Part shown: piece after piece, positions 8,178 through 16,582 of the stretch | How the letters are laid out: each line of letters begins with the position of its first letter | Numbering within the stretch: the first letter of the stretch is position 1 | Notes under the pieces: generated by a model | The model's database searches: none | The model's input: the letters and a program-made list of their open reading frames with translations, nothing else | What the model was told of the DNA's origin: nothing | Made by a program: the position numbers and the translations under genes | Assembly: GCF_015841355.1 (NCBI RefSeq) | Contig: NZ_CP064908.1 | Span: 806,001 to 870,000, forward strand | Source of the DNA: Synechococcus sp. CBW1107 | GTDB lineage: Bacteria; Cyanobacteriota; Cyanobacteriia; PCC-6307; Cyanobiaceae | Reading direction: 5' to 3' | DNA: 64,000 nucleotides

Positions 8178-9322
8178 CAGAACGCAACTCCAAGGCCGTT
8201 GCTGAGCTCTTTGAATGTGTTCATCTTCTTGAATCCCAACAGCCGGAATGCCTCTGTGAAGGAAGAGCGCCCCTCCAGGGTGCTGCTCACCACCGCTCGG
8301 GCGAATCGCTTGCTGACCCTTGCCCCCAGGGTGAGATAGAAGTTTCCACCACTGCCACCGGGAAGCTCTTGAAGCCGCTCAACTTCGTCGTTGAATGCCC
8401 GCCAATAGGCATCCCCTGTCAAGCTGCCTGCATCGTGCATCCGCCGCAGCACCACCAACGTGCTGACCTTGAATCGCCTCGCCAGGCGATCGAGCTCACC
8501 GCGCAGATCAGCTTCGAGATCATGGACTGCCGAGAACACGCTGAGAGGTACGAGCATCTCGGCAGCCACCTTGTTGCACCACCGCTCCACGGCCTGGGTG
8601 GGGGCCTCTGCGGCACGGGCATCGGAGAGGGCACTTTCGCCCAGCCAGAGATGGGCCAGCTCATGGGCCAGGGTGAACATCTGCGCCGCCTTGGTATCGG
8701 CTCCATTGATGAACACGAGTGGCGCCACGGGATCGGCCAGGGCAAAGCCGCGGAACTCCTCAGGATCGAGCGGACGCCGGTTGTTGCTGCCCACGACTCC
8801 ACTCACCATCACAAGAACGCCAAGCGCATCCGCTTTCTCAATGAAGGCGCGCAGGGCATTGGTCCATGTCGGCAGGCGGCTCTGAGCCTCCAGATCCAAG
8901 CCGAGGGCTGCACGAATGGAGGCGGCGCTGCGAATCACATCAGCACCAAGCGCAAGAGATCCCACGAAGGGCAACGGCTCAGCGCCTGCCTGCCGGGCAT
9001 CATCCCGGTACCACTCCTGGCGCTGTTGGCACAGATACACCGTGTCCAGAAGGTCTGGGGTCGCGCGGCGGAGGGGTTGGTCCGCAACGGTGCGGAAATC
9101 AGGAATCGGTACAGGCTCTTCGGGGGGTTCGCGTAGGAACAGATAGCCGATCGGAACATGAACAGCTTTGGCAAAAGCCTCCAGCTGCTTCAGGGTGGGC
9201 TGCACTTCTCCGTGCTCCCATTCCGCGAGGCGGGAAAATTTGGGCGTGAGACTTTCTCTGGTTCTCCCAGCGCGCTCGCGCGCCCACGAGAGCATGGTGC
9301 CCTCGACTGCCACGCGGGTCAT
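8177..9322 (-). CDS. XRE-family regulator with ImmA/IrrE metallopeptidase domain
   Basis: 381 aa. Residues 1-60 form an XRE-like helix-turn-helix (LSWARERAGRTRESL ... LAEWEHGEVQPTLKQLEAFA). The zincin motif HELAH is at residues 220-224 inside FTLAHELAHLWLGES, followed by VERWCNKVAAEMLVP, as in ImmA/IrrE proteins. Family proteins act as antitoxins or repressor-cleaving proteases. Here it precedes a DUF4411 toxin, the usual order of that pair. It overlaps hsdS by 4 nt (ATGA). It is likely the antitoxin and possibly an autorepressor; proteolysis is not shown. Confidence 0.88.
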   Translation of the reverse strand: MTRVAVEGTMLSWARERAGRTRESLTPKFSRLAEWEHGEVQPTLKQLEAFAKAVHVPIGYLFLREPPEEPVPIPDFRTVADQPLRRATPDLLDTVYLCQQRQEWYRDDARQAGAEPLPFVGSLALGADVIRSAASIRAALGLDLEAQSRLPTWTNALRAFIEKADALGVLVMVSGVVGSNNRRPLDPEEFRGFALADPVAPLVFINGADTKAAQMFTLAHELAHLWLGESALSDARAAEAPTQAVERWCNKVAAEMLVPLSVFSAVHDLEADLRGELDRLARRFKVSTLVVLRRMHDAGSLTGDAYWRAFNDEVERLQELPGGSGGNFYLTLGARVSKRFARAVVSSTLEGRSSFTEAFRLLGFKKMNTFKELSNGLGVAF

Positions 9323-10638
9323 ACAACCTCCTCCCGCACATCGATCTTGCCGGTGACGGCGGCGGAGATCACGGCTGTTCGGAGCTCTTGGAGTCGGGCA
9401 ATCGCAATCCGAAGTTTCTGGGTTAAATCAGCCAGCCTCTGTTCTTCCTCACGAACTCTGCGGACCAATGCTTGCTGGGTCGCCAAGGGCGGCAGAGGGA
9501 TGAGCTCGTCGAGAAATTGATTGAGCCGAATGGTCTTATTCCTGCCGGCCGCCCCAGGAGAATTCACCTCCATAAGCCAACGACCCTGACCCACTTGAAA
9601 AACCATCAGAAGATAATCAGGATCAACTTCCTCGGAGACAAGAAATGTCGGGAAGCGGTGAGAACCAATCATTCCACGCTCTTGTTCGCTGGCAATAGCA
9701 ACAGCCCCTTCCCATGCAAAGACTATATTGAGAACAAAATCGCCTGGTTGTATTCTGTACACGCTTTTCTCCTCCAGCAAGGCCCCCTTCAGGGGTTCCT
9801 TGTGAAAGATTCCTCGACCCCACGAGCGGATTCCGATTTCCTGATAATCGGAATCCTGCTGAACCTCAACAGGCCGCTTCTTCTGAGTAAGGATCCGGCG
9901 CAATTTACGAATTTTCCAGCCCAAGGGGAGTAAAGGGAAAATTTCAGTGCCAGCTATATAGGCATCGGATCTTGCATCTAGACCCGTAGTGACGGCGCGG
10001 GTGATGAGGGCGGTGCGCTGCTCCTGGAGCAGCTCGATCAGCCTCTGCTTCTTCGCCACCAGCGCATCGATCCGTGCGGTCTCGCGGTCGAGGAAGGCTG
10101 CAATGGAGCGTTGCTCGGGCTCGGGGGGAAGGCCAAGGCGGATCTTATGGACATCATTCGAAGACAAGTGCTTAACCGTCGTCGAGTAGGTCAGGTCGTT
10201 GATGACCTTCAGCGGGGCAGGAAGAAGGTACGAGGCGAAGCCCGAATCTGTACTGGAGCGCGCACGGAGGCAGCACATGCGCTGGTTGAGTAGCGCTCTC
10301 GGTCCACGCCAACGACCCACATTGAAGTCACCATCCATTCCGATAATGATGTCTCCCGTCTCGATCCATGCCTCGTCGATTACAGGCCCGGTATAGTTCA
10401 CCTCGGTCTCAGTCGAACCCAAGTCACGGATTCGCACCAGCGGCACGCCTTCCCCTCGCAAAAAGAACTCGGAATCGAATGGATAGCCGTTAACGAGCTT
10501 CATGAGATCCCCAACGCGCGCGATCTCCCAATGTGTCGGAATTTCGCCAAGCCAATCCACCCCCGAATCCTTGTATGCGGGGTAAGGCCGATACCGCTGC
10601 AGCGCCTCCTCCTGGATGGCCGTTTCCATCGCTGTCAC
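9319..10638 (-). CDS. hsdS: Type I restriction specificity subunit S
   Basis: Recognises the DNA target for HsdM and HsdR. 439 aa from GTG 10638, chosen because it overlaps the abiEii stop (GTGA) with AAGGAGG 7 nt upstream; the frame stays open to 10668. It shows the classic two-half layout: target domain 1 opens with SGVDWLGEIPTHWEIARVGD, then the conserved helix PPEPEQRSIAAFLDRETARI. Target domain 2 opens with LPLGWKIRKLRRIL and ends PLATQQALVRRVREEE with a second coiled coil. Both halves look complete, so specificity is probably intact. Confidence 0.92.
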   Translation of the reverse strand: MTAMETAIQEEALQRYRPYPAYKDSGVDWLGEIPTHWEIARVGDLMKLVNGYPFDSEFFLRGEGVPLVRIRDLGSTETEVNYTGPVIDEAWIETGDIIIGMDGDFNVGRWRGPRALLNQRMCCLRARSSTDSGFASYLLPAPLKVINDLTYSTTVKHLSSNDVHKIRLGLPPEPEQRSIAAFLDRETARIDALVAKKQRLIELLQEQRTALITRAVTTGLDARSDAYIAGTEIFPLLPLGWKIRKLRRILTQKKRPVEVQQDSDYQEIGIRSWGRGIFHKEPLKGALLEEKSVYRIQPGDFVLNIVFAWEGAVAIASEQERGMIGSHRFPTFLVSEEVDPDYLLMVFQVGQGRWLMEVNSPGAAGRNKTIRLNQFLDELIPLPPLATQQALVRRVREEEQRLADLTQKLRIAIARLQELRTAVISAAVTGKIDVREEVV

Positions 10639-11564
10639 GGTGACTCCTCCTTGCTCAGAGCCAACCATGGTCCACCAGGCTCCCAGTTCCGGTCAAAGGG
10701 TCCCTCCTCCACCAGGCTCTTCCGCACAGGCCCGACAAAGGCCACGACCACCTCTCCGATCTCCTCGAACCGATTCGGCGGCGGCACCAGCACGGCCTCG
10801 CGGGCGAGATAACCCGCCCATCGTGCCGCTAACTCCGGCCGTTGGTAAAAGCCGGGGGTCAGCGGGGTGGGGATCTCCTCAGCCCAAGGGGTACCGCGCC
10901 TCTGGAAACAGGCCTCCACCGCCGCCCGCAGAAGCGGCCCTTCAAAGCGGAAGGTGCTGGCCAGGGCCCAGAGGTCATGGAAGTCCTTCATGCGGCTGTT
11001 GCTCAGGTCGAGCTTCACCATCGCTTCGAACTTCTCCGCCACCGCCGCCTCCCGCGGATAGGCCAGCAGCTCCGGCGCCGGCAGATCGTTCAGGAGGGTG
11101 GGGTAGGTGATGTCGGCGGGCTCCGGTACCACAGCATCACCGAAGCCCAGATCCAGCTGCACGCGGATCCTGGTGGTGCCCAGCAGGGCGTGGAAGCGGG
11201 CCCGCTTGCCGGAGTATTCCTCCTCGGGGCGGATCGTCTCCAGACGGAGGGAGCTGAGATCAAAGATCAGGCCATCCTCCGGGCAAGGCACCGTGCAGAC
11301 GCTTTCGAGCAAAGCCCGCAGGCCTTCATCGCTGGGATCGCCGGATGCCAGCAGGTCCACATCCTTGGTGCCGCGGTAGGGATCGGGCATCCACACCGTG
11401 AGCAGGCTCGCCCCCTTGAGGGCGAAACGCTCCCGCACCGCCGAAGCACCGAGCCGAAAGAGCCACCGCTCAGCTGCATAGCGCGTGAGGGTGCGCTGGA
11501 AATCCTCACCACCGGCGAGCGCCAGCAGGCGTGCCTTCACCGACGCGGCCGGGTTCGCCTTCAT
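10635..11564 (-). CDS. abiEii: AbiEii/AbiGii-family nucleotidyltransferase toxin
   Basis: 309 aa from ATG 11564, which overlaps the abiEi stop as ATGA; the frame is open further upstream, but that stretch is not protein-like. The nucleotidyltransferase core is ALKGASLL...TKDVDLLASG, with the G-S and DxD pattern of AbiEii. The second family block is EKFEAMVKLDLSNSRMKDFH. AbiEii toxins are type IV toxins that transfer nucleotides, causing abortive infection when unbalanced. The gene sits between hsdM and hsdS, upstream of hsdS with a 4-nt overlap. Confidence 0.9.
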   Translation of the reverse strand: MKANPAASVKARLLALAGGEDFQRTLTRYAAERWLFRLGASAVRERFALKGASLLTVWMPDPYRGTKDVDLLASGDPSDEGLRALLESVCTVPCPEDGLIFDLSSLRLETIRPEEEYSGKRARFHALLGTTRIRVQLDLGFGDAVVPEPADITYPTLLNDLPAPELLAYPREAAVAEKFEAMVKLDLSNSRMKDFHDLWALASTFRFEGPLLRAAVEACFQRRGTPWAEEIPTPLTPGFYQRPELAARWAGYLAREAVLVPPPNRFEEIGEVVVAFVGPVRKSLVEEGPFDRNWEPGGPWLALSKEESP

Positions 11565-12163
11565 CGCTGTAGCACCGCCAGGGCCGCACGCAGCCGCCGC
11601 GACGGCAGCACCTCCAGCACCCGCTCCAGTTCCGCCACGCTCACCTTGTGTTGCCGCAGGCCTTCGTCGAGAGCCTCGATCGCCGCCTCGGCGCCCACCA
11701 GCCGCTCGAAGCGGAAGCAATCGGCAATCGTGCGCGCCGGCGAGGTGATCCGGGCAGGCACACCCTCGAACGTGGTGTCGCTCACGCCGTAGGTCCAGGC
11801 CGGGCCGCTGAAGCGCACGATCCGCAGCTTGGGAGCCTGCAGTCGCGGCAGCCGGGCCTTGTGGGGGATGCCTAGCCAGATGGCCGATGGGGACTGGGTG
11901 CCGATGTCATGCACCTGCAGGGCCGTGAGCAGGCACACGACGCTCTGGGGCACGGCGGCGCAGGCCATCGCCAGGGAATAGAGCTCGCTGGGTTCAGCGT
12001 CGGTGCGGCGGTAGAGGCCACGGCCGAGTCGCTCCACCGCCCCGGAGCGCAGCAGGCTGGGTAGCTGGTGGCGGCTGAGGCCAGCCGCATCCAGATCACT
12101 TGAGCGGAAGAAGGCGCCGAGGCCGGCCTCCTGGCGCGAAATGTCGGCAGATGGAGCAGCCAT
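11561..12163 (-). CDS. abiEi: AbiEi-type antitoxin / transcriptional regulator
   Basis: 200 aa from ATG 12163 (MAAPSADISRQ). The frame stays open to an ATG at 12235, only 6 bp from the hsdM stop, so a longer form is possible. An N-terminal winged-helix pattern (GAFFRSSDLDAAGLSRHQLP, VERLGRGLYRR) is followed by LAMACAAVPQSVVCLLTALQ and the AbiEi C-terminal domain. AbiEi proteins are antitoxins and bind inverted repeats to repress their own operon. A 10-bp inverted repeat overlaps the chosen start. It is coupled to abiEii by ATGA. Confidence 0.85.
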   Translation of the reverse strand: MAAPSADISRQEAGLGAFFRSSDLDAAGLSRHQLPSLLRSGAVERLGRGLYRRTDAEPSELYSLAMACAAVPQSVVCLLTALQVHDIGTQSPSAIWLGIPHKARLPRLQAPKLRIVRFSGPAWTYGVSDTTFEGVPARITSPARTIADCFRFERLVGAEAAIEALDEGLRQHKVSVAELERVLEVLPSRRLRAALAVLQR

Positions 12164-12214
12164 GCCGACAATCTGAGCGAGTTCGGGGCCGCTGTCAACG
12201 CGAGTTGTCGGCAT
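12162..12214 (-). promoter_or_regulatory. Inverted repeat and candidate promoter of abiEi
   Basis: Perfect 10-bp arms ATGCCGACAA (12162-12171) and TTGTCGGCAT (12205-12214) flank a 33-bp spacer; a third partial copy ATGTCGGCAG is at 12141-12150. In the coding direction the spacer contains TTGACA (12198-12193), a consensus -35 box, with CAGATT 17 bp downstream as a weak -10. Known AbiEi proteins bind inverted repeats upstream of their operon. This suggests abiE and downstream genes have their own repressed promoter inside the RM operon. Confidence 0.5.
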
Positions 12215-12241
12215 CCTGTGGCAAGGTGCCGGCATCTTGCG

Positions 12242-14398
12242 TCAGGCCCTGCCGGCGGCCGTCACCTCCGCCAGCATCCTCAGGATGTCGTCTTCGATCG
12301 TGCGGATGTCGGCCTCGATCTCCTCGATCGGCCGAGGCGGAGTGTAGCGATAGAAGTAGCGGTTGAAGTTGATCTCGTAGCCCACCAGCCCCACCAGGCC
12401 GTCAAGTTCGTCGCGCTTGCCGGTGTTGATCCAGGCATCCGGCGCATGGGGAAGCACCTCGCGCTCGAAGAACGCCTGCACGCTCGCCGGAATCCCCTCG
12501 GCATCCACCGGGTCTGGTCCTGATGGCAGCTGGACGCTCTCGGCATCTCGCAGTTCGGGGTCGGCCTCAGGCGTGCCGCTGCTGTTGGTGCAGATCTCCG
12601 CGTTCTCATCCCGTTCACCCAGGGCGGCGAGGATCGCTTTGCGGGCTGGCGCGGTGAGCTTCACACCCGCGTGCTTGGCGGCGAGAGTGATCAGCCTCTC
12701 AAACTCCTCGCGATCCGAGAACGGCTCCTCCGGCAGATCATTCACCAGGGCGCGGATCTGCTCCTGCAGGGCGCGGCCAGCGGCCATCTCCTTAGCCGCT
12801 GCCTCTCCCTTCTTCTTGCTGGTGGCCAGCGCCTGGAAGCCCTTCTCCTGCTCCAGCCGCGCGATCCGCTCGGGACTGGCCTGGAAGCTGAGGCGCAGGG
12901 GCCGCTCCACCGTGATCTTGCGGAAGCCGAAGTGGGTGGTGGGGAAGATGCGGCTCACCACGATCTCCTCGCTCTTGCCGTCCTTCGTCACAGTGCAGGT
13001 TTCGCCGTCCCTGTAGTCCGCCAGGAGCTGGAGGATGTCCTGGGCTTGCTCCTGCGAGATCTCGCGGCGCTTGTCGCCCAGGCTCTTGCGCATCGGCACC
13101 CAGAAGCTGGTGGCATCGATCAGCTGCACCTTCCCCTGGCGCTGTGGGGCCTTGCGGTTCGTCACCACCCACACATACGTGGCGATGCCGGTGTTGTAGA
13201 AGAGCTGCTCGGGCAGGGCAATCAGCGCTTCCAGCAGATCGTTCTCGAGGATGAAGCGGCGGATCTCGCTTTCGCCGCTGCCGGCGTCGCCGGTGAACAG
13301 GGGTGATCCGTTCATGATGATGGCGATGCGGGAACCGCCTTCGGCGGTATCCTTCACGTGGGCCAGCATGTGCAGCAGAAAGAGCAGCTGACCGTCGCTG
13401 ATGCGGGGCAGGCCGGGCTGGAAGCGTCCGGCGGCGCCCCGTTCGTGTTCGGCGCGCACATCTTTCTCGTCCCGCTTCCAGTCCTTGCCGTAGGGAGGAT
13501 TGGCGATCAGATAATCAAACGTCTTGCCGCTGAGTTTGTCGGCCGAGAGCGTGCTGCCAAACACGAGGTTGTCGGCATCGCGACCGCTGGGATCCTTCAT
13601 GAATAGGTCCGACTTGGACACGGCCCAGGTTTCAGGGTTCACCTCCTGCCCGAACAGATGAATCTCGGCCTGTTCGTTGATCGCCGGGCGCAGCAGCTCT
13701 CCGTTCTTGCGCAGGCCGGCTGTGATGTGTTCCTTGGTGATCATCAGCATCCCGCCCGATCCGCAGCAGGGGTCGTACACGGTGGCCACCACGCCTGGCC
13801 GGCGGATGCGCTCTTCATCGCCGGCCAGCATCAGATCCACCATCAGGTGCACCACATCGCGCGGGGTGAAGTGCTCCCCTGGGTTCTCGTTGAGCGCCTC
13901 GTTGAACTTGCGGATCAGCTCCTCGAAGATCGTGCCCATGGTGGCGTTGTCGATCTTGCCGGGGTGGAGATCCACCTTCTTGAACCGCTCCAGCACCTGG
14001 AAGAGGAGCCCGGCCTCATCGAGCTTGCTGATCGTGTTATCGAAATCGAACTTCTCGATCACCTCGCGCATGTTGGGGCTGAAACCCGCGATGTAGTTGC
14101 GGAGGTTCTTGGCCAGATCGGGCGCATCGGCCAGCAGCTTCTCGAAGTCGTAGCGGGAGGTGTTGTAGAACGCAAAGCCGGCCGCCTTGCGCAGCTGGGG
14201 ATCGAGATTCTCCAGCTTCTTTTCGCGCAGTTCGGCCTGCTTTGCCAGCACCTGCTGCTTGGTTTCAGCGAGCACGCAATCGAGCCGCCTCAGCACCGTG
14301 AGCGGCAGGATCACGTCCTGATATTTTCCGCGCTTGAAGGTGTCCCGGATCAGGTCGGCGACACCCCACAGGAAGCTGACGATCTCATTGTGGTTCAT
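12242..14398 (-). CDS. hsdM: Type I DNA N6-adenine methyltransferase subunit M
   Basis: 718 aa, somewhat longer than many HsdM proteins because of a C-terminal extension rich in helices. The N-terminal helical domain starts MNHNEIVSFLWGVADLIRDT. FTPRDVVHLMVDLM precedes SAM-binding motif I DPCCGSGGM (about 209-217). Catalytic motif IV is NPPY at about 300-303. It methylates adenine in the HsdS target and protects host DNA. First gene of the RM operon; promoter candidate at 14423-14452. No defects seen. Confidence 0.95.
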   Translation of the reverse strand: MNHNEIVSFLWGVADLIRDTFKRGKYQDVILPLTVLRRLDCVLAETKQQVLAKQAELREKKLENLDPQLRKAAGFAFYNTSRYDFEKLLADAPDLAKNLRNYIAGFSPNMREVIEKFDFDNTISKLDEAGLLFQVLERFKKVDLHPGKIDNATMGTIFEELIRKFNEALNENPGEHFTPRDVVHLMVDLMLAGDEERIRRPGVVATVYDPCCGSGGMLMITKEHITAGLRKNGELLRPAINEQAEIHLFGQEVNPETWAVSKSDLFMKDPSGRDADNLVFGSTLSADKLSGKTFDYLIANPPYGKDWKRDEKDVRAEHERGAAGRFQPGLPRISDGQLLFLLHMLAHVKDTAEGGSRIAIIMNGSPLFTGDAGSGESEIRRFILENDLLEALIALPEQLFYNTGIATYVWVVTNRKAPQRQGKVQLIDATSFWVPMRKSLGDKRREISQEQAQDILQLLADYRDGETCTVTKDGKSEEIVVSRIFPTTHFGFRKITVERPLRLSFQASPERIARLEQEKGFQALATSKKKGEAAAKEMAAGRALQEQIRALVNDLPEEPFSDREEFERLITLAAKHAGVKLTAPARKAILAALGERDENAEICTNSSGTPEADPELRDAESVQLPSGPDPVDAEGIPASVQAFFEREVLPHAPDAWINTGKRDELDGLVGLVGYEINFNRYFYRYTPPRPIEEIEADIRTIEDDILRMLAEVTAAGRA

Positions 14399-14422
14399 AG
14401 AGGCCGGTCGCCATTAGAAGGC

Positions 14423-14452
14423 AGTGTAGCAATGCATTGCTGATGTTCACAA
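14423..14452 (-). promoter_or_regulatory. Candidate promoter of the hsdM operon
   Basis: In the minus-strand direction TTGTGA (14452-14447) and TACACT (14428-14423) are 18 bp apart, resembling a sigma-70 promoter. The spacer holds a perfect 14-bp palindrome AGCAATGCATTGCT (14428-14441). Two direct GTGAACAT copies lie at about 14442-14449 and 14462-14469. These are possible operator elements for the RM operon. Confidence 0.4.
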
Positions 14453-14547
14453 AGAAGGCGAATGTTCACTTTATTGGCAATTCTTAAGGCAAGAAAGCTG
14501 CTGCCATGAGGCTGCAGGAAGGCTGCCGGTAAAGTATCCATGCAAAC

Positions 14548-15726
14548 TCACTCTGGCTTAAAAACTCTGCGCCGCTGTCGCATTTTTAGGCCATCTGCGG
14601 AATAAACTACGAGTTCCGAGTCGGTGATCTCAAAGAATCCCCGTTGTCGGAACAGCCTACATAGTTCGGCGGCTTCTTCCCTCGGCATTCCATGAATAGC
14701 AACGCTCTCCTCAGTCCAGCGGCCACAACGTGAGCGGCCTTCCACAGGAATCGACTCGTAGCCCCTCTGTTTGATGAGATTCACAAGCTCATGGTTTCGC
14801 GCTCGATTCTCAGCTTTGCCGAGCACTTCTTCATGCGGATTTGACGCAGTAAGAATGATCCACGGTCCACCCTCGGGGAGATCTCCTGCGTCAACGCCTG
14901 CCCAGATCTCTTCGATCACGACACGATGAATGATCTGCGTCGAAGCATAGGCCTCCCATGCCTGGGTCGAATGCTCTGTGAGTGTTCTCATTGTCCCGAG
15001 TAGAGCATCCAGCTCTTTCAGCCGGCTACTGTAGCTTTCAGACTTTTCACTGATCGCAAGGATGCTCCTGCCATGGGCGATATGGTTCCGCAGTCTATTG
15101 ATAAACTTTGTCAGTTCATCGAATCTGCCACTTGAGCCCTTTCCTGAATATCCAAGATCTTTTAGGAGTGCCTTATTCTGCTTTGCCTTGAGAATCACTT
15201 CTCGAAGAAATCTTGGCCCAGGAGTCTCATCATCCTCGTCTGGGGGCGAATCGGGGATGGGTGTCGTGTCGTACGTGCCAGCGAGCCGACGAAGGCCTGT
15301 TTCAAAGGCAATCGTCTTGGCGAATAGATACAGGGAAACGGCTGGCTTACCAAGGTCTTCACGTGTGGCAATGCCAACTAGCGTTCCATTCTCTTCGAGG
15401 AAGAACCACCCGTTCTCTGCAAGTTGAAAGAGCGCGTCCTCGAGGGGAAGCAATGGTGTGAAGATCAGAGCTTCGTCAAGTGGTTGAATTATATCTCTGA
15501 TGCGAGATTGCCGGTCGATTTCCCGAAGGGCTTCTTTGCGTATAAATCCGCGATCGACATTGCCTCTAACTGGCACAATATCAAAGTCGTTCCCGGTCAT
15601 CCATGCCAGAACTTCCCCAGCAATGTCATCGGGCTTTGCAAATAGCAAGTCAGATGTGGCGAAATGTTCAGCTCGAATGGCTTCTTTTGCGAGGATCTCG
15701 ACGCCTGCATAGTCCTTGAACATCAA
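14548..15726 (-). CDS. CBS-pair / HEPN-like / DUF3293 fusion protein
   Basis: 392 aa. Residues about 10-125 resemble two CBS motifs (DLLFAKPDDIAGEVLAWMTG ... FLEENGTLVGIATREDLGKP), an adenosyl-ligand sensor. The middle is helical and contains RLRNHIAHGR with R213-N-x3-H218, the Rx4-6H motif of HEPN RNases. The C-terminus matches DUF3293: ILTASNPHEE...N...NHELVNLIKQRGY, WTEESVAIHGMP, and a final FRQRGFFEIT block. Transcribed towards the RM operon and separated from hsdM by about 150 bp with a promoter. A sensor-effector defence role is my inference; domain calls are by eye. Confidence 0.65.
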   Translation of the reverse strand: MMFKDYAGVEILAKEAIRAEHFATSDLLFAKPDDIAGEVLAWMTGNDFDIVPVRGNVDRGFIRKEALREIDRQSRIRDIIQPLDEALIFTPLLPLEDALFQLAENGWFFLEENGTLVGIATREDLGKPAVSLYLFAKTIAFETGLRRLAGTYDTTPIPDSPPDEDDETPGPRFLREVILKAKQNKALLKDLGYSGKGSSGRFDELTKFINRLRNHIAHGRSILAISEKSESYSSRLKELDALLGTMRTLTEHSTQAWEAYASTQIIHRVVIEEIWAGVDAGDLPEGGPWIILTASNPHEEVLGKAENRARNHELVNLIKQRGYESIPVEGRSRCGRWTEESVAIHGMPREEAAELCRLFRQRGFFEITDSELVVYSADGLKMRQRRRVFKPE

Positions 15727-15803
15727 GCCCCGTCCGCTTAACCGAGGTTATCCATGACTATCTGTCATGGCAGCACATTGCTAAGCCGCTTATCGCATCA
15801 TTC

Positions 15804-16091
15804 ATGGCCGCACGCCTCGCGGCGCCTCGTCTCGTCACCGAACAGCTCGACTCAGCCACCCCCGCTGAAGAGCGCCGCGAAGCCCTGCGCCGCCTCCACA
15901 CCGGCGAGCTGCAGATCCTCTTCGCCGTCGACCTGTTCAACGAAGGCCTCGACATCCCCTCGATCGACACCGTGCTGCTGCTGCGTCCCACCGAGAGCGC
16001 GGTGGTGTTCCCGCAGCAGCTGGGCCGGGGCCTGCGGTTGTCGCCTGAAACCGGCAAGAGCTGCCTCACAGTGTTGGATTTCATCGGCCAG
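15804..16091 (+). pseudogene. Superfamily II helicase fragment
   Basis: About 96 codons encode only the end of a DEAD/DEAH helicase RecA-2 domain: EERREALRRLHTGELQILFA, VDLFNEGLDIPSIDTVLLLR (motif V), QQLGRGLRLS (motif VI), and LDFIGQ. This pattern fits restriction-type helicases with a DUF3427-like C-terminus. The N-terminal motor half and everything after FIGQ are missing. It is a relic of another defence or helicase gene, in opposite orientation to the RM operon. Confidence 0.7.
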
Positions 16092-16582
16092 CCGGTGTTT
16101 CCAGTGCCGGTTCGCCCCTCGATCTCGCCGTTCTTGTGGGCCACGCCGCAGTGCTGCGGGTGGCGATCACGCCCAGGTGGGTGCAGAGTTCGAGGTAGCA
16201 GCTCGTGTGGTCACCGGTGTAGCTCCCGCCTCAGTTACCGAAGAAGGCGCTGAGGCTGTCGGTGCGGTGCTCGGCCGAAATGAGCCGCCGCTGGATCTTG
16301 AGCTGGAGGCGCTGCCGCCATAGTGGGGGCGGAGGGCCCTCTCTCAGCGGAGATCTCCAGCATTCAGGCCCAGGACTTTCTGACCATGAGCCAGGAAGAC
16401 TGCGGATGGTGCTGCTGCTCATGCGTGGGGGAGTGAGTTGCCACCGGGCCAGAGCACACCCGCCGCATCCCTCGGCCGGTCCTCACGCCGCGTCAAGGAT
16501 CGGGCCAGGCGCCCCCAGGGGGGCGTCCTTGTCTCGCCGTTGCGGCCGGCCGGTGGGGGTGGGGTTCTCCGCCGTCTCCCAG
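16092..16582. other. No supported gene; likely prophage left border zone
   Basis: The helicase relic loses protein character after 16091, and the phage sigma gene starts at 16583. Open frames exist on both strands but none has convincing protein character. The left prophage junction probably lies here; no att repeat could be matched because the right junction is outside the window. Confidence 0.3.
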
